From Oryzisolibacter sp. LB2S (GTDB lineage: Bacteria; Pseudomonadota; Gammaproteobacteria; Burkholderiales; Burkholderiaceae_C): DNA of 64,000 nucleotides. The DNA is taken from positions 1,699,501-1,763,500 of the forward strand of contig NZ_CP160388.1 of assembly GCF_040732315.1 (NCBI RefSeq), in the 5' to 3' direction. A program made the translations under genes and the position numbers. Below, piece after piece: positions 26,989 through 35,733 of the stretch; within the stretch, counting starts at the first letter, position 1; every line of letters begins with the position of its first letter. The notes under the pieces are model-generated. The model worked only from the letters and a program-made list of their open reading frames with translations, did not search any database and was not told where the DNA came from.

Positions 26989-28668
26989 ATGTCGGATTCG
27001 CAGCTTGATGCGGCCAGCTTGGTTCATGCGATCAGTCCGATCCTGTGGCTGCCACAGGCGGCCTTGATTGCCTTGGCCGTGGCACGTCTGCAAAGCGGCT
27101 CAGGGTTGGCCGGTGTTCTGTGGCCGGCAGCCGGCATTGTGTTTGCGGGTGCGCTGCGTGCCTGGCTCGAAGCCTGGAGCGCTGGCCGCATGTTCCATAC
27201 GGCGCGTGAGCGCCTGAGCCAATGGCGTGCAGATGCATTTGCCGCCTTGGCTGCGCGTTCTCCATTGGATCGCGACCGAGCACATGCCGGCACGGCCGCG
27301 AGTGCGCTGGCAGAGCAGGCCGATGCGATCCTTCCCTGGCAGACGCGCTACCAGGGCGCGATGTGGCGCGTACGTCTCATGCCGGTGCTGATACTGTTGC
27401 CGGTGGCCTGGTACTCGTGGGCCGCGGCAGCGGTGCTTGTGCTGGCGGCTCCTCTCATTCCCATGTTCATGGTGATCGTGGGCTGGCGGGCCCGGGCCGC
27501 CAGCCAGGCGCAGTGGCTGCAGATGGGGAGCATGAACGCTTTCCTGCTCGATCGCCTGCGCGGCCTGCCGACACTGCGCGCGCTGGGCAGAACAGAGGCC
27601 ACCGCACGCCGCTTGCGGGCCAGCGCCGAAGACCTGCGCCAGAGAACCATGCGTGTGCTGCGCATCGCGTTCCTGTCGTCCGCGGTGCTGGAGCTGTTTG
27701 CGGCCCTGGGTGTCGCGATGGTGGCGGCCTACGTCGGGTTCCACCTGCTGGGGTATCTGGACTTCGGCGCCTGGGGACAACGCCTCGGTCTGGCGCAAGG
27801 GCTGTTCATTCTGTTGTTGGCGCCAGCCTTCTTCGAGCCCTTGCGGGAGCTGGCGTCCGTCTGGCATGACCGGGCTGCTGGCATCGCTGCGATGGACGCC
27901 CTGGATGGACTTCATGTGGGTGGATTGCCTTTGCTGGACGGAGCACACAGCGCCCCATGTACGCCGCAAGCATCGGCAGCCGGGCTGCCGCCGCGGGTCA
28001 GGATCGAGAACCTCGCATTTGCTTTCTCCGACGAGACGCCTGTCTTCCAGAGCTTCTCCCTGGACGTGAAGCCGGGGGAGCATGTCGCGCTGTTGGGCGG
28101 CAGCGGAGTCGGAAAAACGGTTCTGATGTCGTTGATCGCCGGGCTTCTGCCGGCGTCCCAAGGCCGCATCGAGATCGATGGGGTGGCGTTGACGGCAACA
28201 TCGGCGCGGTGGTTGCGTGAGCGCATGGCCTGGATGGCGCAACGCTCCCATGTGTTTTCCGGGTCGGTTCGGCACAACGTGTCCCTCGGACGAGCGGCCG
28301 TGGGGGACACGCAGGTGCGCCAGGCGATCCAGTGGGCAAGGCTGGACAAGGTGGCGCAAGCGTACCCCGGCGCCTCGCTGGGTGAGGGCGGGACGGGCCT
28401 GTCGGGCGGTGAGGCTGCGCGTCTGGCCTTGGCACGCCTGATGGCCGCGCCCCATGCCGATCTGCTGCTCGCGGATGAACCGACGGCACACTTGGATACG
28501 GAAACCTCCGAGCAGGTCATCGAGTCCCTCGTGGCCCTGGCCCACAGGCGCACCCTGATCGTGGCGACCCACGATCCCGCGCTTGCGGCACGCATGGATC
28601 GCGTCGTTGATCTGTCGGCGGCTGCCGATGTCTCGGAGCCCATTCAGGGAGGATGGCATGGCGCGTAG
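26989..28668 (+). CDS. cydD: Cytochrome bd assembly ABC exporter subunit CydD
   Basis: Half of the heterodimeric CydDC exporter (559 aa), an inner-membrane ABC protein that exports cysteine/glutathione or otherwise conditions the periplasm for haem insertion into cytochrome bd. Six transmembrane helices fill the first 300 residues. The nucleotide-binding domain has GGSGVGKTVLMSL, TGLSGGEAARLALARL and LLLADEPTAHLD. A start at 26953 would add 12 residues; ATG 26989 gives the more natural N-terminus. It overlaps cydC by 11 bp. Base composition is somewhat lower in GC than its neighbours, and dispersed-repeat copies are absent from the whole cyd block. Confidence 0.93.
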   Translation: MSDSQLDAASLVHAISPILWLPQAALIALAVARLQSGSGLAGVLWPAAGIVFAGALRAWLEAWSAGRMFHTARERLSQWRADAFAALAARSPLDRDRAHAGTAASALAEQADAILPWQTRYQGAMWRVRLMPVLILLPVAWYSWAAAAVLVLAAPLIPMFMVIVGWRARAASQAQWLQMGSMNAFLLDRLRGLPTLRALGRTEATARRLRASAEDLRQRTMRVLRIAFLSSAVLELFAALGVAMVAAYVGFHLLGYLDFGAWGQRLGLAQGLFILLLAPAFFEPLRELASVWHDRAAGIAAMDALDGLHVGGLPLLDGAHSAPCTPQASAAGLPPRVRIENLAFAFSDETPVFQSFSLDVKPGEHVALLGGSGVGKTVLMSLIAGLLPASQGRIEIDGVALTATSARWLRERMAWMAQRSHVFSGSVRHNVSLGRAAVGDTQVRQAIQWARLDKVAQAYPGASLGEGGTGLSGGEAARLALARLMAAPHADLLLADEPTAHLDTETSEQVIESLVALAHRRTLIVATHDPALAARMDRVVDLSAAADVSEPIQGGWHGA

Positions 28669-30364
28669 AGCTGCCGTGGCCGTATCGATCCTGCTGCCCG
28701 CAATGCGGGCCACTCTGGCCGGATCTTCTCGCCGCATGGCGCTGGGCGCCGTGCTGGCCGCGTTGACCGTTCTGGCGGGCATGGGCCTTCTCGGTTTGTC
28801 GGGCTGGTTCATCACCGCAACTGCGATCGCAGGGTTGCAGGTCACCACCGCACTGACGTTCGATGTCTTCGCGCCGTCGGCCGGCATCCGCCTCCTGGCG
28901 CTGGGGCGTACGGCTGCACGCTATGGCGAGCGGATCGTCACGCACGATGCAACGCTGGCTGCCTTGGCGCAACTGCGCGAGCGCATATTCCGGAGTTGGG
29001 CAGGAGCAGGGAGCATCCAGGATCTGCTGCGCCGCCCGGCACGTGCGCTGTTTCGCCTGACCAGCGACCTCGATGCGTTGGAGTCCCTCTACCTTCGCCT
29101 GCTGGTGCCCGCCGGGGCTGCGCTGGGCGCGGCGATTCTCGGCACCGTGGTCCTCGGCGCCATGGCGCCCTGGCTTGGCATCGCGCTGGGCATCTGGGTC
29201 GTGGTCCTTGGCGCTGCCGTGGCTGTGGCAGTGCTTCGCCGTTCCCGGCTGCCCGCCGCGCGGCGTGCTCTGCTCACCGAGCGCCTGCGCGCCCAGGCCG
29301 TCGATCTGGTGTCCGGTCAGACGGAGCTGGTCATGGCCGGACGTTTGGTTGGCCAGTGCGAGGCTCTCCAGCAGACGGATCGCAGCCTGGCGCGTGCCGA
29401 CCGGCTTCTGCACCGCCTGGATATATCCGCTGGTGCAGCCTTTGGCATCGCTGGCAGCCTTACCCTGGCCCTTGTGCTGCTGGGCGTCGGTGTGCTGGTC
29501 GACCAGGGGCGGATCGGCACCGCTGGCGCGGCGCTGGCTCTGCTGATCGCGCTGACGGCGATGGAGCCGTTCGCGGCACTGCGGCGGGGCGTTCTGGAGG
29601 CTGGGCGCACATGGCTGGCTGCGCGGCGCCTGTCGCCACATTGCGCCGAAGGCGAGGCGGCATTCTCATCCGGCGTATCTCCCGATGCAGGCTATGCGAT
29701 CACTCTGCATCAGGTGTCGGTGCGCTATCCAGACAGCCCCGTGGATGCCCTGCAGTCCCTTTCGCTGGCCCTGGTGTCCGGAGCACGTGTCGCGGTCGTC
29801 GGCTCCAGCGGCGCGGGCAAGTCGACGCTCATGGCTGTGGCGGCAGGCGAGTTGATGCCGCGTGAGGGAATGGTCCGTTCGCTGCCCCATGCATGGCTGA
29901 GCCAGCGCACCGACCTTTTCCAGGACAGCCTGCGCGACAACCTCTTGCTGGCCAACCCTGACGCTACCGATGCGTCCCTTTGGCATGCGCTGGAAGCGGC
30001 AGGTCTCGCATCCGAGATTCGAGGTATGCAAGCTGGGCTCGATACCCGGCTCGGCGAGGGTGGGCTTGGCCTGTCGGGCGGGCAGTCGCGGCGCCTGGCG
30101 CTGGCTCGCCTGCTGCTCCAACCCCATCCGCTGTGGCTGCTCGACGAGCCGACCGAAGGGCTGGATGCGGCAACCGCCGAGGATGTGCTTGCGCGGCTCG
30201 ACGTGCTGGGTGCGGGCCGGGCCTGGCTGATGGCCACCCACCTCAGACGCGAGGCTGCACTCGCCGACCGTCTGCTGGTCCTGCGCAGCGGCCGCATCGA
30301 GGCAGAGTTCTTGCGGGGCAGCGCCGGCTTCAGCACCGCATTGGCCGCGTTGAGGCCCGACTAA
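28658..30364 (+). CDS. cydC: Cytochrome bd assembly ABC exporter subunit CydC
   Basis: Partner subunit of CydD (568 aa). The family-typical LGLSGWFITATAIAG follows the first helix. Six helices precede the ATPase domain, which carries GSSGAGKSTLMAV, LGLSGGQSRRLALARLL and LWLLDEPTEGLD. The start at 28658 is chosen because GGGAGG lies just upstream; it overlaps the end of cydD, so translation is coupled. The switch histidine is present in LMATHLRREA. Followed 45 bp later by cydA. Confidence 0.94.
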   Translation: MARRAAVAVSILLPAMRATLAGSSRRMALGAVLAALTVLAGMGLLGLSGWFITATAIAGLQVTTALTFDVFAPSAGIRLLALGRTAARYGERIVTHDATLAALAQLRERIFRSWAGAGSIQDLLRRPARALFRLTSDLDALESLYLRLLVPAGAALGAAILGTVVLGAMAPWLGIALGIWVVVLGAAVAVAVLRRSRLPAARRALLTERLRAQAVDLVSGQTELVMAGRLVGQCEALQQTDRSLARADRLLHRLDISAGAAFGIAGSLTLALVLLGVGVLVDQGRIGTAGAALALLIALTAMEPFAALRRGVLEAGRTWLAARRLSPHCAEGEAAFSSGVSPDAGYAITLHQVSVRYPDSPVDALQSLSLALVSGARVAVVGSSGAGKSTLMAVAAGELMPREGMVRSLPHAWLSQRTDLFQDSLRDNLLLANPDATDASLWHALEAAGLASEIRGMQAGLDTRLGEGGLGLSGGQSRRLALARLLLQPHPLWLLDEPTEGLDAATAEDVLARLDVLGAGRAWLMATHLRREAALADRLLVLRSGRIEAEFLRGSAGFSTALAALRPD

Positions 30365-30409
30365 ACCCATTTCGCACAAGTGATTTGATATCGATAGAGG
30401 AAACTCGCC

Positions 30410-31996
30410 ATGGACTTTGACATCGTCAGCCTGTCGCGATTGCAGTTCGCGATCACGGCGCTCTACCACTTTCTCTTCGTCCCATTGACGCTGGGCCTGT
30501 CGATCCTGATCGCCATCATGGAGACGGTTTACGTGATGACGGGCCGGACCATCTGGCGCGACATGACCAAGTTCTGGGGCGTGCTGTTCGGCATCAACTT
30601 TGCCATGGGCGTGGCCACAGGCATCGTGATGGAGTTCCAGTTCGGCATGAACTGGAGCTACTACAGCCACTATGTGGGTGACATCTTCGGTGCACCGCTC
30701 GCCTTGGAGGGGCTGATGGCCTTCTTTCTGGAAGCCACCTTCGTCGGCCTGTTCTTCTTCGGCTGGGATCGTCTCTCCAAGGTGAAGCACCTGGTCGTCA
30801 CCTGGTGCGTGGCGCTGGGCTCGAACTTCTCGGCACTGTGGATTCTGATCGCCAACGGCTGGATGCAGAACCCCGTGGGCGCCCAGTTCAATCCGCAGAC
30901 CATGCGCATGGAGATGACGGACTTCTTCGCCGTGCTCACCAACCCGGTCGCCCAGGCCAAGTTCGTGCACACCGTCTCCGCCGGCTACGTGACGGCGGCC
31001 GTCTTCGTGCTGGGCGTCGCAGCCTGGTACGTGCTCAAGGGCCGCCACGTTGCACTGGCCAAGCGATCGATGACGGTGGCGGCGTCGTTCGGCCTGGCTT
31101 CGGCACTGTCGGTCGTGGTGCTGGGCGATGAGAGCGGCTACCTCTCCACCGAGCACCAGAAGATGAAGCTCGCCGCCATCGAGGCAATGTGGAAGACCGA
31201 GCCCGCACCCGCCGCGTTCACCGCGTTCGGCTTTCCCGACCAGGCCGCGCGGGAAACCCACTTTGCTGTTCACATTCCGTGGGTCATGGGTCTGATCGGC
31301 ACGCGCTCGCTGACGACCGAAATTCCTGGCATCGACGACCTGGTTGCACACGCCGAGAAGCACATCCGCGACGGCATCGTGGCCTACGACGCCTTGCAGC
31401 AGATTCGTGCCGCAAGGGAGGGCGCCAGTGTGCCTGCCCATGCACAGGCGGCATTCGAGGAGCACGGGCGAGCGCTGGGCTATGCGCTCCTGCTCAAGCG
31501 CTATGTCGACGATCCCCGCCAGGCCACGTCCGAACAGATCGCCAAGGCGGCCTGGGACACCGTGCCGCAGGTGGCGCCGCTGTTTTGGGCGTTCCGGCTG
31601 ATGGTCGGCCTGGGTTTCTTCTTCATCCTGCTGATGGGCGTGTTCTTCTGGCTCTCGGCTCGGCGCAGGCTGGATGTGCACCCCTGGCTGCTCAAGGTCG
31701 CCGTGTGGTCGATTCCCCTGCCTTGGATTGCCGTGGAGTGCGGCTGGATTGTGGCCGAGGTCGGGCGCCAGCCATGGGTCATCGAAGGTGTATTGCCAAC
31801 GGCCGTCGCTGTGTCGAACCTCGGTGCCTCGACCGTGCTCCTGACGATCGCCGGCTTCGTGGCGATCTACACCGTCCTGCTCATCATCGAGATGAAGCTG
31901 ATGCTCAAGGCGATCCACAAGGGACCCGATGCCCATGCACCCTCGGGCACCGAAGGCAGCCCAGCCAGCTCGGGCGACCTGGCGCCTGTGCAGTAA
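30410..31996 (+). CDS. cydA: Cytochrome bd ubiquinol oxidase subunit I, CydA
   Basis: Quinol-oxidising subunit of the cyanide-tolerant, high-affinity terminal oxidase (528 aa, inner membrane). The haem-ligand His near residue 20 lies in ALYHFLFVPLTLG, the second axial His in KFVHTVSAGYVTAA. The quinol-site motif GRQPW is in AEVGRQPWVIEG. The region KLAAIEAMWKTEPAPAAFTA and the long segment after it are the E. coli-type long Q-loop, so this is CydA rather than the CioA branch. It supports respiration at low oxygen. It is encoded with cydB and cydX in one unit. Confidence 0.96.
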   Translation: MDFDIVSLSRLQFAITALYHFLFVPLTLGLSILIAIMETVYVMTGRTIWRDMTKFWGVLFGINFAMGVATGIVMEFQFGMNWSYYSHYVGDIFGAPLALEGLMAFFLEATFVGLFFFGWDRLSKVKHLVVTWCVALGSNFSALWILIANGWMQNPVGAQFNPQTMRMEMTDFFAVLTNPVAQAKFVHTVSAGYVTAAVFVLGVAAWYVLKGRHVALAKRSMTVAASFGLASALSVVVLGDESGYLSTEHQKMKLAAIEAMWKTEPAPAAFTAFGFPDQAARETHFAVHIPWVMGLIGTRSLTTEIPGIDDLVAHAEKHIRDGIVAYDALQQIRAAREGASVPAHAQAAFEEHGRALGYALLLKRYVDDPRQATSEQIAKAAWDTVPQVAPLFWAFRLMVGLGFFFILLMGVFFWLSARRRLDVHPWLLKVAVWSIPLPWIAVECGWIVAEVGRQPWVIEGVLPTAVAVSNLGASTVLLTIAGFVAIYTVLLIIEMKLMLKAIHKGPDAHAPSGTEGSPASSGDLAPVQ

Positions 31997-32015
31997 CCCC
32001 GAAAGGAGAAAGAAC

Positions 32016-33170
32016 ATGATCCTCCACGAACTCATCTCCTATGACGTTCTGCGCCTGATCTGGTGGGCGCTGCTGGGCGTGCTGCTGATCGGCTTCGCGC
32101 TCACCGACGGCTTCGACCTGGGCACCGGCACGCTGCTGCCCTTGGTCGCGCGCAGCGACATCGAACGCCGCACCGTCATCAACACCATCGGACCGGTCTG
32201 GGAGGGCAATCAGGTCTGGCTGATCCTCGGGGGCGGGGCCATCTTCGCCGCCTGGCCGCAGCTCTACGCAGTGTCGTTCTCCGGCTTCTATCTGGCGATG
32301 TTCGCCATTCTGTTCGCGCTCATCCTGCGTCCAGTGGCGTTCAAGTTCCGCAGCAAGCGCGAAGAGCCGGCCTGGCGCAGCAGCTGGGATTGGGCCCTGT
32401 TCGTCGGCGGGTTCGTGCCGGCGCTGATCTTTGGCGTGGCGATGGGCAATGTGCTCCAGGGCATCCCCTTCCGCATCGAAGACGACATGCAGATCTTCTA
32501 CGACGGGTCATTTTTCGGGCTGCTCAATCCTTTCGCCCTCCTGTGCGGCTTGGTCTCCGTCACCATGCTGGTCATGCATGGCGCTGCCTGGCTACAACTC
32601 AAGACACAAGGCCAGGTAGCCGAGCGCGCGCGTCGTTTTGGCATTGTGGCAGCGCTGCTGACTGTGGTGCTTTACGCTGTGGCGGGTGTCGTGCTGGCCA
32701 ATTTCGTGGCGGGGTACGTGATCACGAGCGCGATTGTGCCCACCGGCGCATCGAACCCTCTTGTCAAGACTGCTGTGGCGCAAGGCGGCGCCTGGTTTGC
32801 CAACTACGCATCGCAGCCTGTGCTTTGGGTGGTACCGGCATTGGGCTTGGCGGGCTCCACGATCGCAGCGATTTGCTTGGCAGCCCGACGCCCACTGGCT
32901 GCACTGGTCACCGGGGGCATGGGCATCACGGGGATCATCGCCAGCGTGGGCGTCTCCATGTTTCCCTTCATCCTGCCGTCATCGGTCAATCCCTCGGCCA
33001 GCCTGACCGTGTGGGATTCCTCGTCGAGCCACCTCACGCTGTTCATCATGCTGATTTCGACGGTCATCTTCATGCCGCTCATCCTGGCCTATACCAGCTG
33101 GGTGTTCTCGGTTCTGCGCGGCAAGGTCGACGCTGAAGCCATTCGGGATGGCAACGGTCATGCGTACTGA
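32016..33170 (+). CDS. cydB: Cytochrome bd ubiquinol oxidase subunit II, CydB
   Basis: Structural partner of CydA (384 aa) with eight to nine transmembrane helices. The N-terminal FALTDGFDLGTGTLLPLV and GPVWEGNQVWLILGGGA motifs are highly conserved in the family. The start at 32016 is supported by AAAGGAGAAAG immediately upstream. The gene begins 19 bp after cydA. The protein ends in a charged tail (GKVDAEAIRDGNGHAY) as usual. Confidence 0.96.
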   Translation: MILHELISYDVLRLIWWALLGVLLIGFALTDGFDLGTGTLLPLVARSDIERRTVINTIGPVWEGNQVWLILGGGAIFAAWPQLYAVSFSGFYLAMFAILFALILRPVAFKFRSKREEPAWRSSWDWALFVGGFVPALIFGVAMGNVLQGIPFRIEDDMQIFYDGSFFGLLNPFALLCGLVSVTMLVMHGAAWLQLKTQGQVAERARRFGIVAALLTVVLYAVAGVVLANFVAGYVITSAIVPTGASNPLVKTAVAQGGAWFANYASQPVLWVVPALGLAGSTIAAICLAARRPLAALVTGGMGITGIIASVGVSMFPFILPSSVNPSASLTVWDSSSSHLTLFIMLISTVIFMPLILAYTSWVFSVLRGKVDAEAIRDGNGHAY

Positions 33171-33203
33171 CCCATACACGCTTTCATTCATAGGACATTG
33201 ACC

Positions 33204-33323
33204 ATGTGGTATTTCGCTTGGATTCTCGGCTTGCCTCTGGCGGCTGCCTTCGCCGTTCTGAATGCGATGTGGTACGAACTGATGGAGGACGACGCCGTCC
33301 GACGCGACCGGCTGGAGCCGTGA
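33204..33323 (+). CDS. cydX: Cytochrome bd small subunit CydX
   Basis: Single-helix protein of 39 aa beginning MWYFAWILGLPLAAAFAVLN, the hallmark of CydX (YbgT family), followed by an acidic/basic tail. It stabilises haems in the CydAB complex in other bacteria. It lies 33 bp downstream of cydB. The stop codon is only 11 bp from the left attachment repeat of the integrated element, so insertion did not damage it. Easily missed because of its size. Confidence 0.92.
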   Translation: MWYFAWILGLPLAAAFAVLNAMWYELMEDDAVRRDRLEP

Positions 33324-33334
33324 TAGCGCTGATT

Positions 33335-33353
33335 ATGGAGCGGGTGAAGGGAA
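33335..33353. other. Left attachment repeat (att) of the integrated element
   Basis: The 19 bases ATGGAGCGGGTGAAGGGAA are an exact copy of 46384-46402, which is the 3' end of tRNA-Gly(CCC). The two copies bracket 13 kb carrying an integrase next to the tRNA. This is the classical result of site-specific integration into a tRNA 3' end. Confidence 0.88.
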
Positions 33354-33422
33354 CATCATGCCGCTCTCAAAGCGCTGATTGACAACGGGTTTCTTCCGTG
33401 AGCGCAACGGAATCAGGTCGGG

Positions 33423-34673
33423 TTATGTGCCAGTCCCGCCCTCCTGGGCGAAGGCCGGCTCGAAGTCCTGCAGGTCGGTGCCGCGCATGCCCAATCCCCG
33501 GGCCAGTGCACGCCAGCCCGCCACGGACTGGGCCACTTCGCTCCAGATCGCCCTCGCCTGTGCTGCATCCAGCCTGAAGTGCGGCGCCGCGGCCATCAGC
33601 ATGTCCCGGCTGTCGATGGCGCCCGCATCGTCGGTCAGCCAGGTCTTGCTCTCCCGACGGTCGCCCGGCATCGGGTTCAGGTCGAAGGCTGGCGACAGGC
33701 GCCAGCCGCGCTGGCGCGCGTCGTACAGAAAGCCGGTGTTGCGCAGGTGGTCGTCGGTGTTGCAGATCAGGAAGTTGAAGACCAGCCGGCGCCACAGCTC
33801 ATGGATGTCGGCAATCGGATCGGCGCCTGCTTGCAGCAGCACATCCACCAGTTCGGTGTAGGCGTGCGTCGCATCGCGGCCGTCGGTCTGGAGCATCGTC
33901 GCGGCCGACACGTAGGGGATGCGAGCGCCATCGTCGGTGCGGTCGAAACGCCGGATGACGGCGACCGCCGTGCCGCCGATCATTTCCACGCGCGCCGGCG
34001 CCACGCGGATGCCGGCCTTGACCGCCAGTTGCATGGCCAGCACTTCGCCCCGGATCACGTCGCGCCGATCCGCCTGGCTGGGAAACTTGCCGACCGCCAG
34101 GCGTCCATCGGTATCGCGTACCGTGGACTTCGGCCTGGCACCACCCAACGACGTGCCTTGCCCTAGCAGGTAGCGCAGGTCCTGTGCGCTTTCCGTTCCG
34201 TCTTCCAGGGCGCGGGCCGCGTGGAGCACCTTGTCCAGTTCCACCAGGGGCGGTATCTGCCGGTTCGCGCCTCCGGTGCGCAGGTAGGCGCCCGATTGCG
34301 GATCGAACAGGCGCAGCGCGCCGACGCGCGCCTCGTCATCCACCCACATCACGAAGTCCACCGGGTTCAGCGCGGGCGTGTCGCGGTCTTCCTGCCGCAG
34401 CTTCGCATGGGCGCGCCGGATCACGCGCTCGCCCCAGGCGTCGGGCGCGGTGTCCTCCAGCGCGAGGAAGAACACCTGCCGGGGATGCTGCACGCCGGCC
34501 ACTGGCTGGAGATCGGGCGACAGCGTGAAGAAACGGGCATCCCGCAGCCAGCCTTGGTCGTAGCTGAACGCGCTGCGCCGGCCGCTGCCAAGATGCAGTC
34601 GCCCCACGACCAGGCCGCTCGCCCCCAGGTGGACTTCGAGGTCCGGACGCCGTGTGGGCCGAGGTGCTGCCAT
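33423..34673 (-). CDS. hipA: HipA-family serine/threonine kinase toxin
   Basis: Toxin of a HipBA-type module (416 aa). HipA phosphorylates a translation component (glutamyl-tRNA synthetase in E. coli) and causes growth arrest or persistence. Visible: the P-loop-like LLGQGTSLGGARPKS, the catalytic NTDDHLRNTGF with its Asp, and FDLNPMPG in the place of the metal-binding DFG. All key residues seem intact. The antitoxin gene overlaps its start by 1 bp. It is cargo at the left end of the element; it could stabilise the island or act in phage defence, which is inference. Confidence 0.9.
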   Translation of the reverse strand: MAAPRPTRRPDLEVHLGASGLVVGRLHLGSGRRSAFSYDQGWLRDARFFTLSPDLQPVAGVQHPRQVFFLALEDTAPDAWGERVIRRAHAKLRQEDRDTPALNPVDFVMWVDDEARVGALRLFDPQSGAYLRTGGANRQIPPLVELDKVLHAARALEDGTESAQDLRYLLGQGTSLGGARPKSTVRDTDGRLAVGKFPSQADRRDVIRGEVLAMQLAVKAGIRVAPARVEMIGGTAVAVIRRFDRTDDGARIPYVSAATMLQTDGRDATHAYTELVDVLLQAGADPIADIHELWRRLVFNFLICNTDDHLRNTGFLYDARQRGWRLSPAFDLNPMPGDRRESKTWLTDDAGAIDSRDMLMAAAPHFRLDAAQARAIWSEVAQSVAGWRALARGLGMRGTDLQDFEPAFAQEGGTGT

Positions 34674-35083
34674 CAGAAGCCCTCCAGATCATCGGCAGGC
34701 GATGGCGCGTCGCCTTTGTCGACGGCGGCGGCTGCCTGCCGCTTCCTGCCGGCAGAGGTGCGTACCCGCTGCGGCAGTTGTTCCCGCACCAGTTCCATGC
34801 CGAGCGCATCGTTCTCCAGGGTCATCGCCTGGGCCAGGTCATCAAGCCGGCCCAGCACGTGCAGCGCGCGCAGGAAGGTGTGCAGCGCGGTGCCGGGATG
34901 GCCATCTTCCATGCGCCTGACGGTGCTCAGGGACGTGCCGATGCGCTGCGCAAGATCCTCCTGGCTCAGGCGGCGCATGCGCCGCCCTGCCGAGATGTCC
35001 TGCCCCAGGCGGCGCAACGCACGCGCGACAGGCTGCGGCATCGCCACCTGCGCACCAGAACGCTTTTGCTCGGAGAAAGACAT
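34673..35083 (-). CDS. hipB: HipB-like XRE-family antitoxin/repressor
   Basis: DNA-binding antitoxin of 136 aa. A Cro/CI-type helix-turn-helix is at about residues 27-80 (RRMRRLSQEDLAQRIGTSLS, TVRRMEDG). The C-terminal 40 residues are polar and may bind HipA. It is translated first and overlaps hipA by 1 bp, the normal order for such pairs. Directly in front of its start codon lies a nested set of palindromes, almost certainly its own operator. The protein is longer than E. coli HipB (about 88 aa). Confidence 0.87.
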   Translation of the reverse strand: MSFSEQKRSGAQVAMPQPVARALRRLGQDISAGRRMRRLSQEDLAQRIGTSLSTVRRMEDGHPGTALHTFLRALHVLGRLDDLAQAMTLENDALGMELVREQLPQRVRTSAGRKRQAAAAVDKGDAPSPADDLEGF

Positions 35084-35146
35084 CTTTTATGACTTCAAAT
35101 ATGAGCTTGTTATCCAGACAAGCGTTCATATTTGAACGCATAAAAG
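35084..35146. promoter_or_regulatory. Nested palindromic operator of hipBA
   Basis: Three inverted repeats share one centre. Outer: CTTTTATG (35084-35091) with CATAAAAG (35139-35146). Middle: TTCAAATATGA (35094-35104) with TCATATTTGAA (35126-35136). Inner: GCTTGT (35105-35110) with ACAAGC (35118-35123). It abuts the hipB start codon, so binding would block transcription of the pair. Confidence 0.8.
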
Positions 35147-35154
35147 GATGTGGA

Positions 35155-35349
35155 TCAACCCCAATCCATGCCCCGGGCCCGCTGCCTGGATACGTGCCGA
35201 ACGACATGCGGTGGCGCTTGCCGCCCCACGAGAAGCGGACGTGCCACGCCTTGGCACCTTGAAACAAAGAGGGAAAGGCCGTCTGCGTCGGACAGGGTGC
35301 AGGGTTTGCCGGTCGCCTTGGCCTGGCGAGCCGTGAGGCCCGAAAGCAT
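35155..35349 (-). pseudogene. Integrase remnant, frameshifted N-terminus (P4-like, DUF4102)
   Basis: From ATG 35349 the minus strand reads LSGLTARQAKATGKPCTLSD and ADGLSLFV, the usual beginning of P4-family integrases. At about 35260 the reading must shift frame to continue as QGAKAWHVRFSWGGKRHRMS and FGTYP, which is the next conserved stretch. After about 80 residues the similarity ends. The catalytic domain is missing. It is the dead integrase of an earlier element, lying just inside a degenerate attachment site, as the live integrase does at the right end. Confidence 0.75.
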
Positions 35350-35481
35350 GATTCCCACTTCTTGAAAGCGAGTTGAGTGCCATGTTTCCCATCGGGCTCC
35401 GACTCCCCCAGCAACAACGCGGAATCGGGAAGCTCCGCATGGAGATGTCGCACCTGATGTACCGGCTTTGACCGGCTGTCA

Positions 35482-35573
35482 GTGGATTTTGCTGGACGTC
35501 ACTGGATGGATTTTTTGGAAAAATCAAACCGTGACAAGGGTTTGCAACATTTCATGGACGTCCTTGGAAGGCC
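35482..35573. repeat. Direct repeats near the degenerate attachment site (possible integrase arm sites)
   Basis: TGGACGTCACTGGA at about 35492 and TGGACGTCCTTGGA at about 35556 differ at only two positions. They lie between the integrase remnant and the degenerate tRNA end. Tyrosine integrases of this type bind such arm repeats next to att. The stretch 35350-35587 otherwise has no gene I can support. Confidence 0.45.
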
Positions 35574-35587
35574 ATGGAAAGTTGAAG

Positions 35588-35610
35588 TGGAGGGTGAAGG
35601 GAGTCGAACT
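35588..35610. other. Degenerate second attachment site (tRNA-Gly 3'-end-like)
   Basis: TGGAGGGTGAAGGGAGTCGAA matches the tRNA-Gly 3' end at 46385 onwards, with a 2-bp deletion and two substitutions. No tRNA gene surrounds it. It probably is the junction between an older element (hipBA and dead integrase, 33335-35610) and the island that carries the capsid genes. Confidence 0.55.
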
Positions 35611-35733
35611 GTTGCTTCTATGCCGCATGGCTGCGTGTTTTCAACAATTCGATTTATTTTTTACCCCCACCTTTTCCCCATCGCCATCGGTTCTATTCCG
35701 GCGTTTTGCGAAAACTCGAAACAGGGTAGCAGA
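35611..35733. other. Left non-coding end of the capsid island
   Basis: 123 bp between the degenerate attachment site and the last island gene. It is T-rich around 35655-35680. I see no gene or convincing terminator hairpin. Confidence 0.3.

Noticed and set aside
30385..30398. FNR/Anr box upstream of cydA
   Set aside because: TTGATATCGATAGA has a perfect left half, but the right half matches only 3 of 5 positions, and it lies in the short gap between cydC and cydA rather than at the operon head.
35126..35527. Separate hypothetical protein upstream of hipB
   Set aside because: The region is better explained as two frames of a broken integrase N-terminus. The frame itself has no conserved features.
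35588..35610. A further tRNA gene at the tRNA-like sequence
   Set aside because: Only about 23 bp resemble a tRNA 3' end and the acceptor strand is short by 2 bp. Flanking sequence cannot form the remaining arms.
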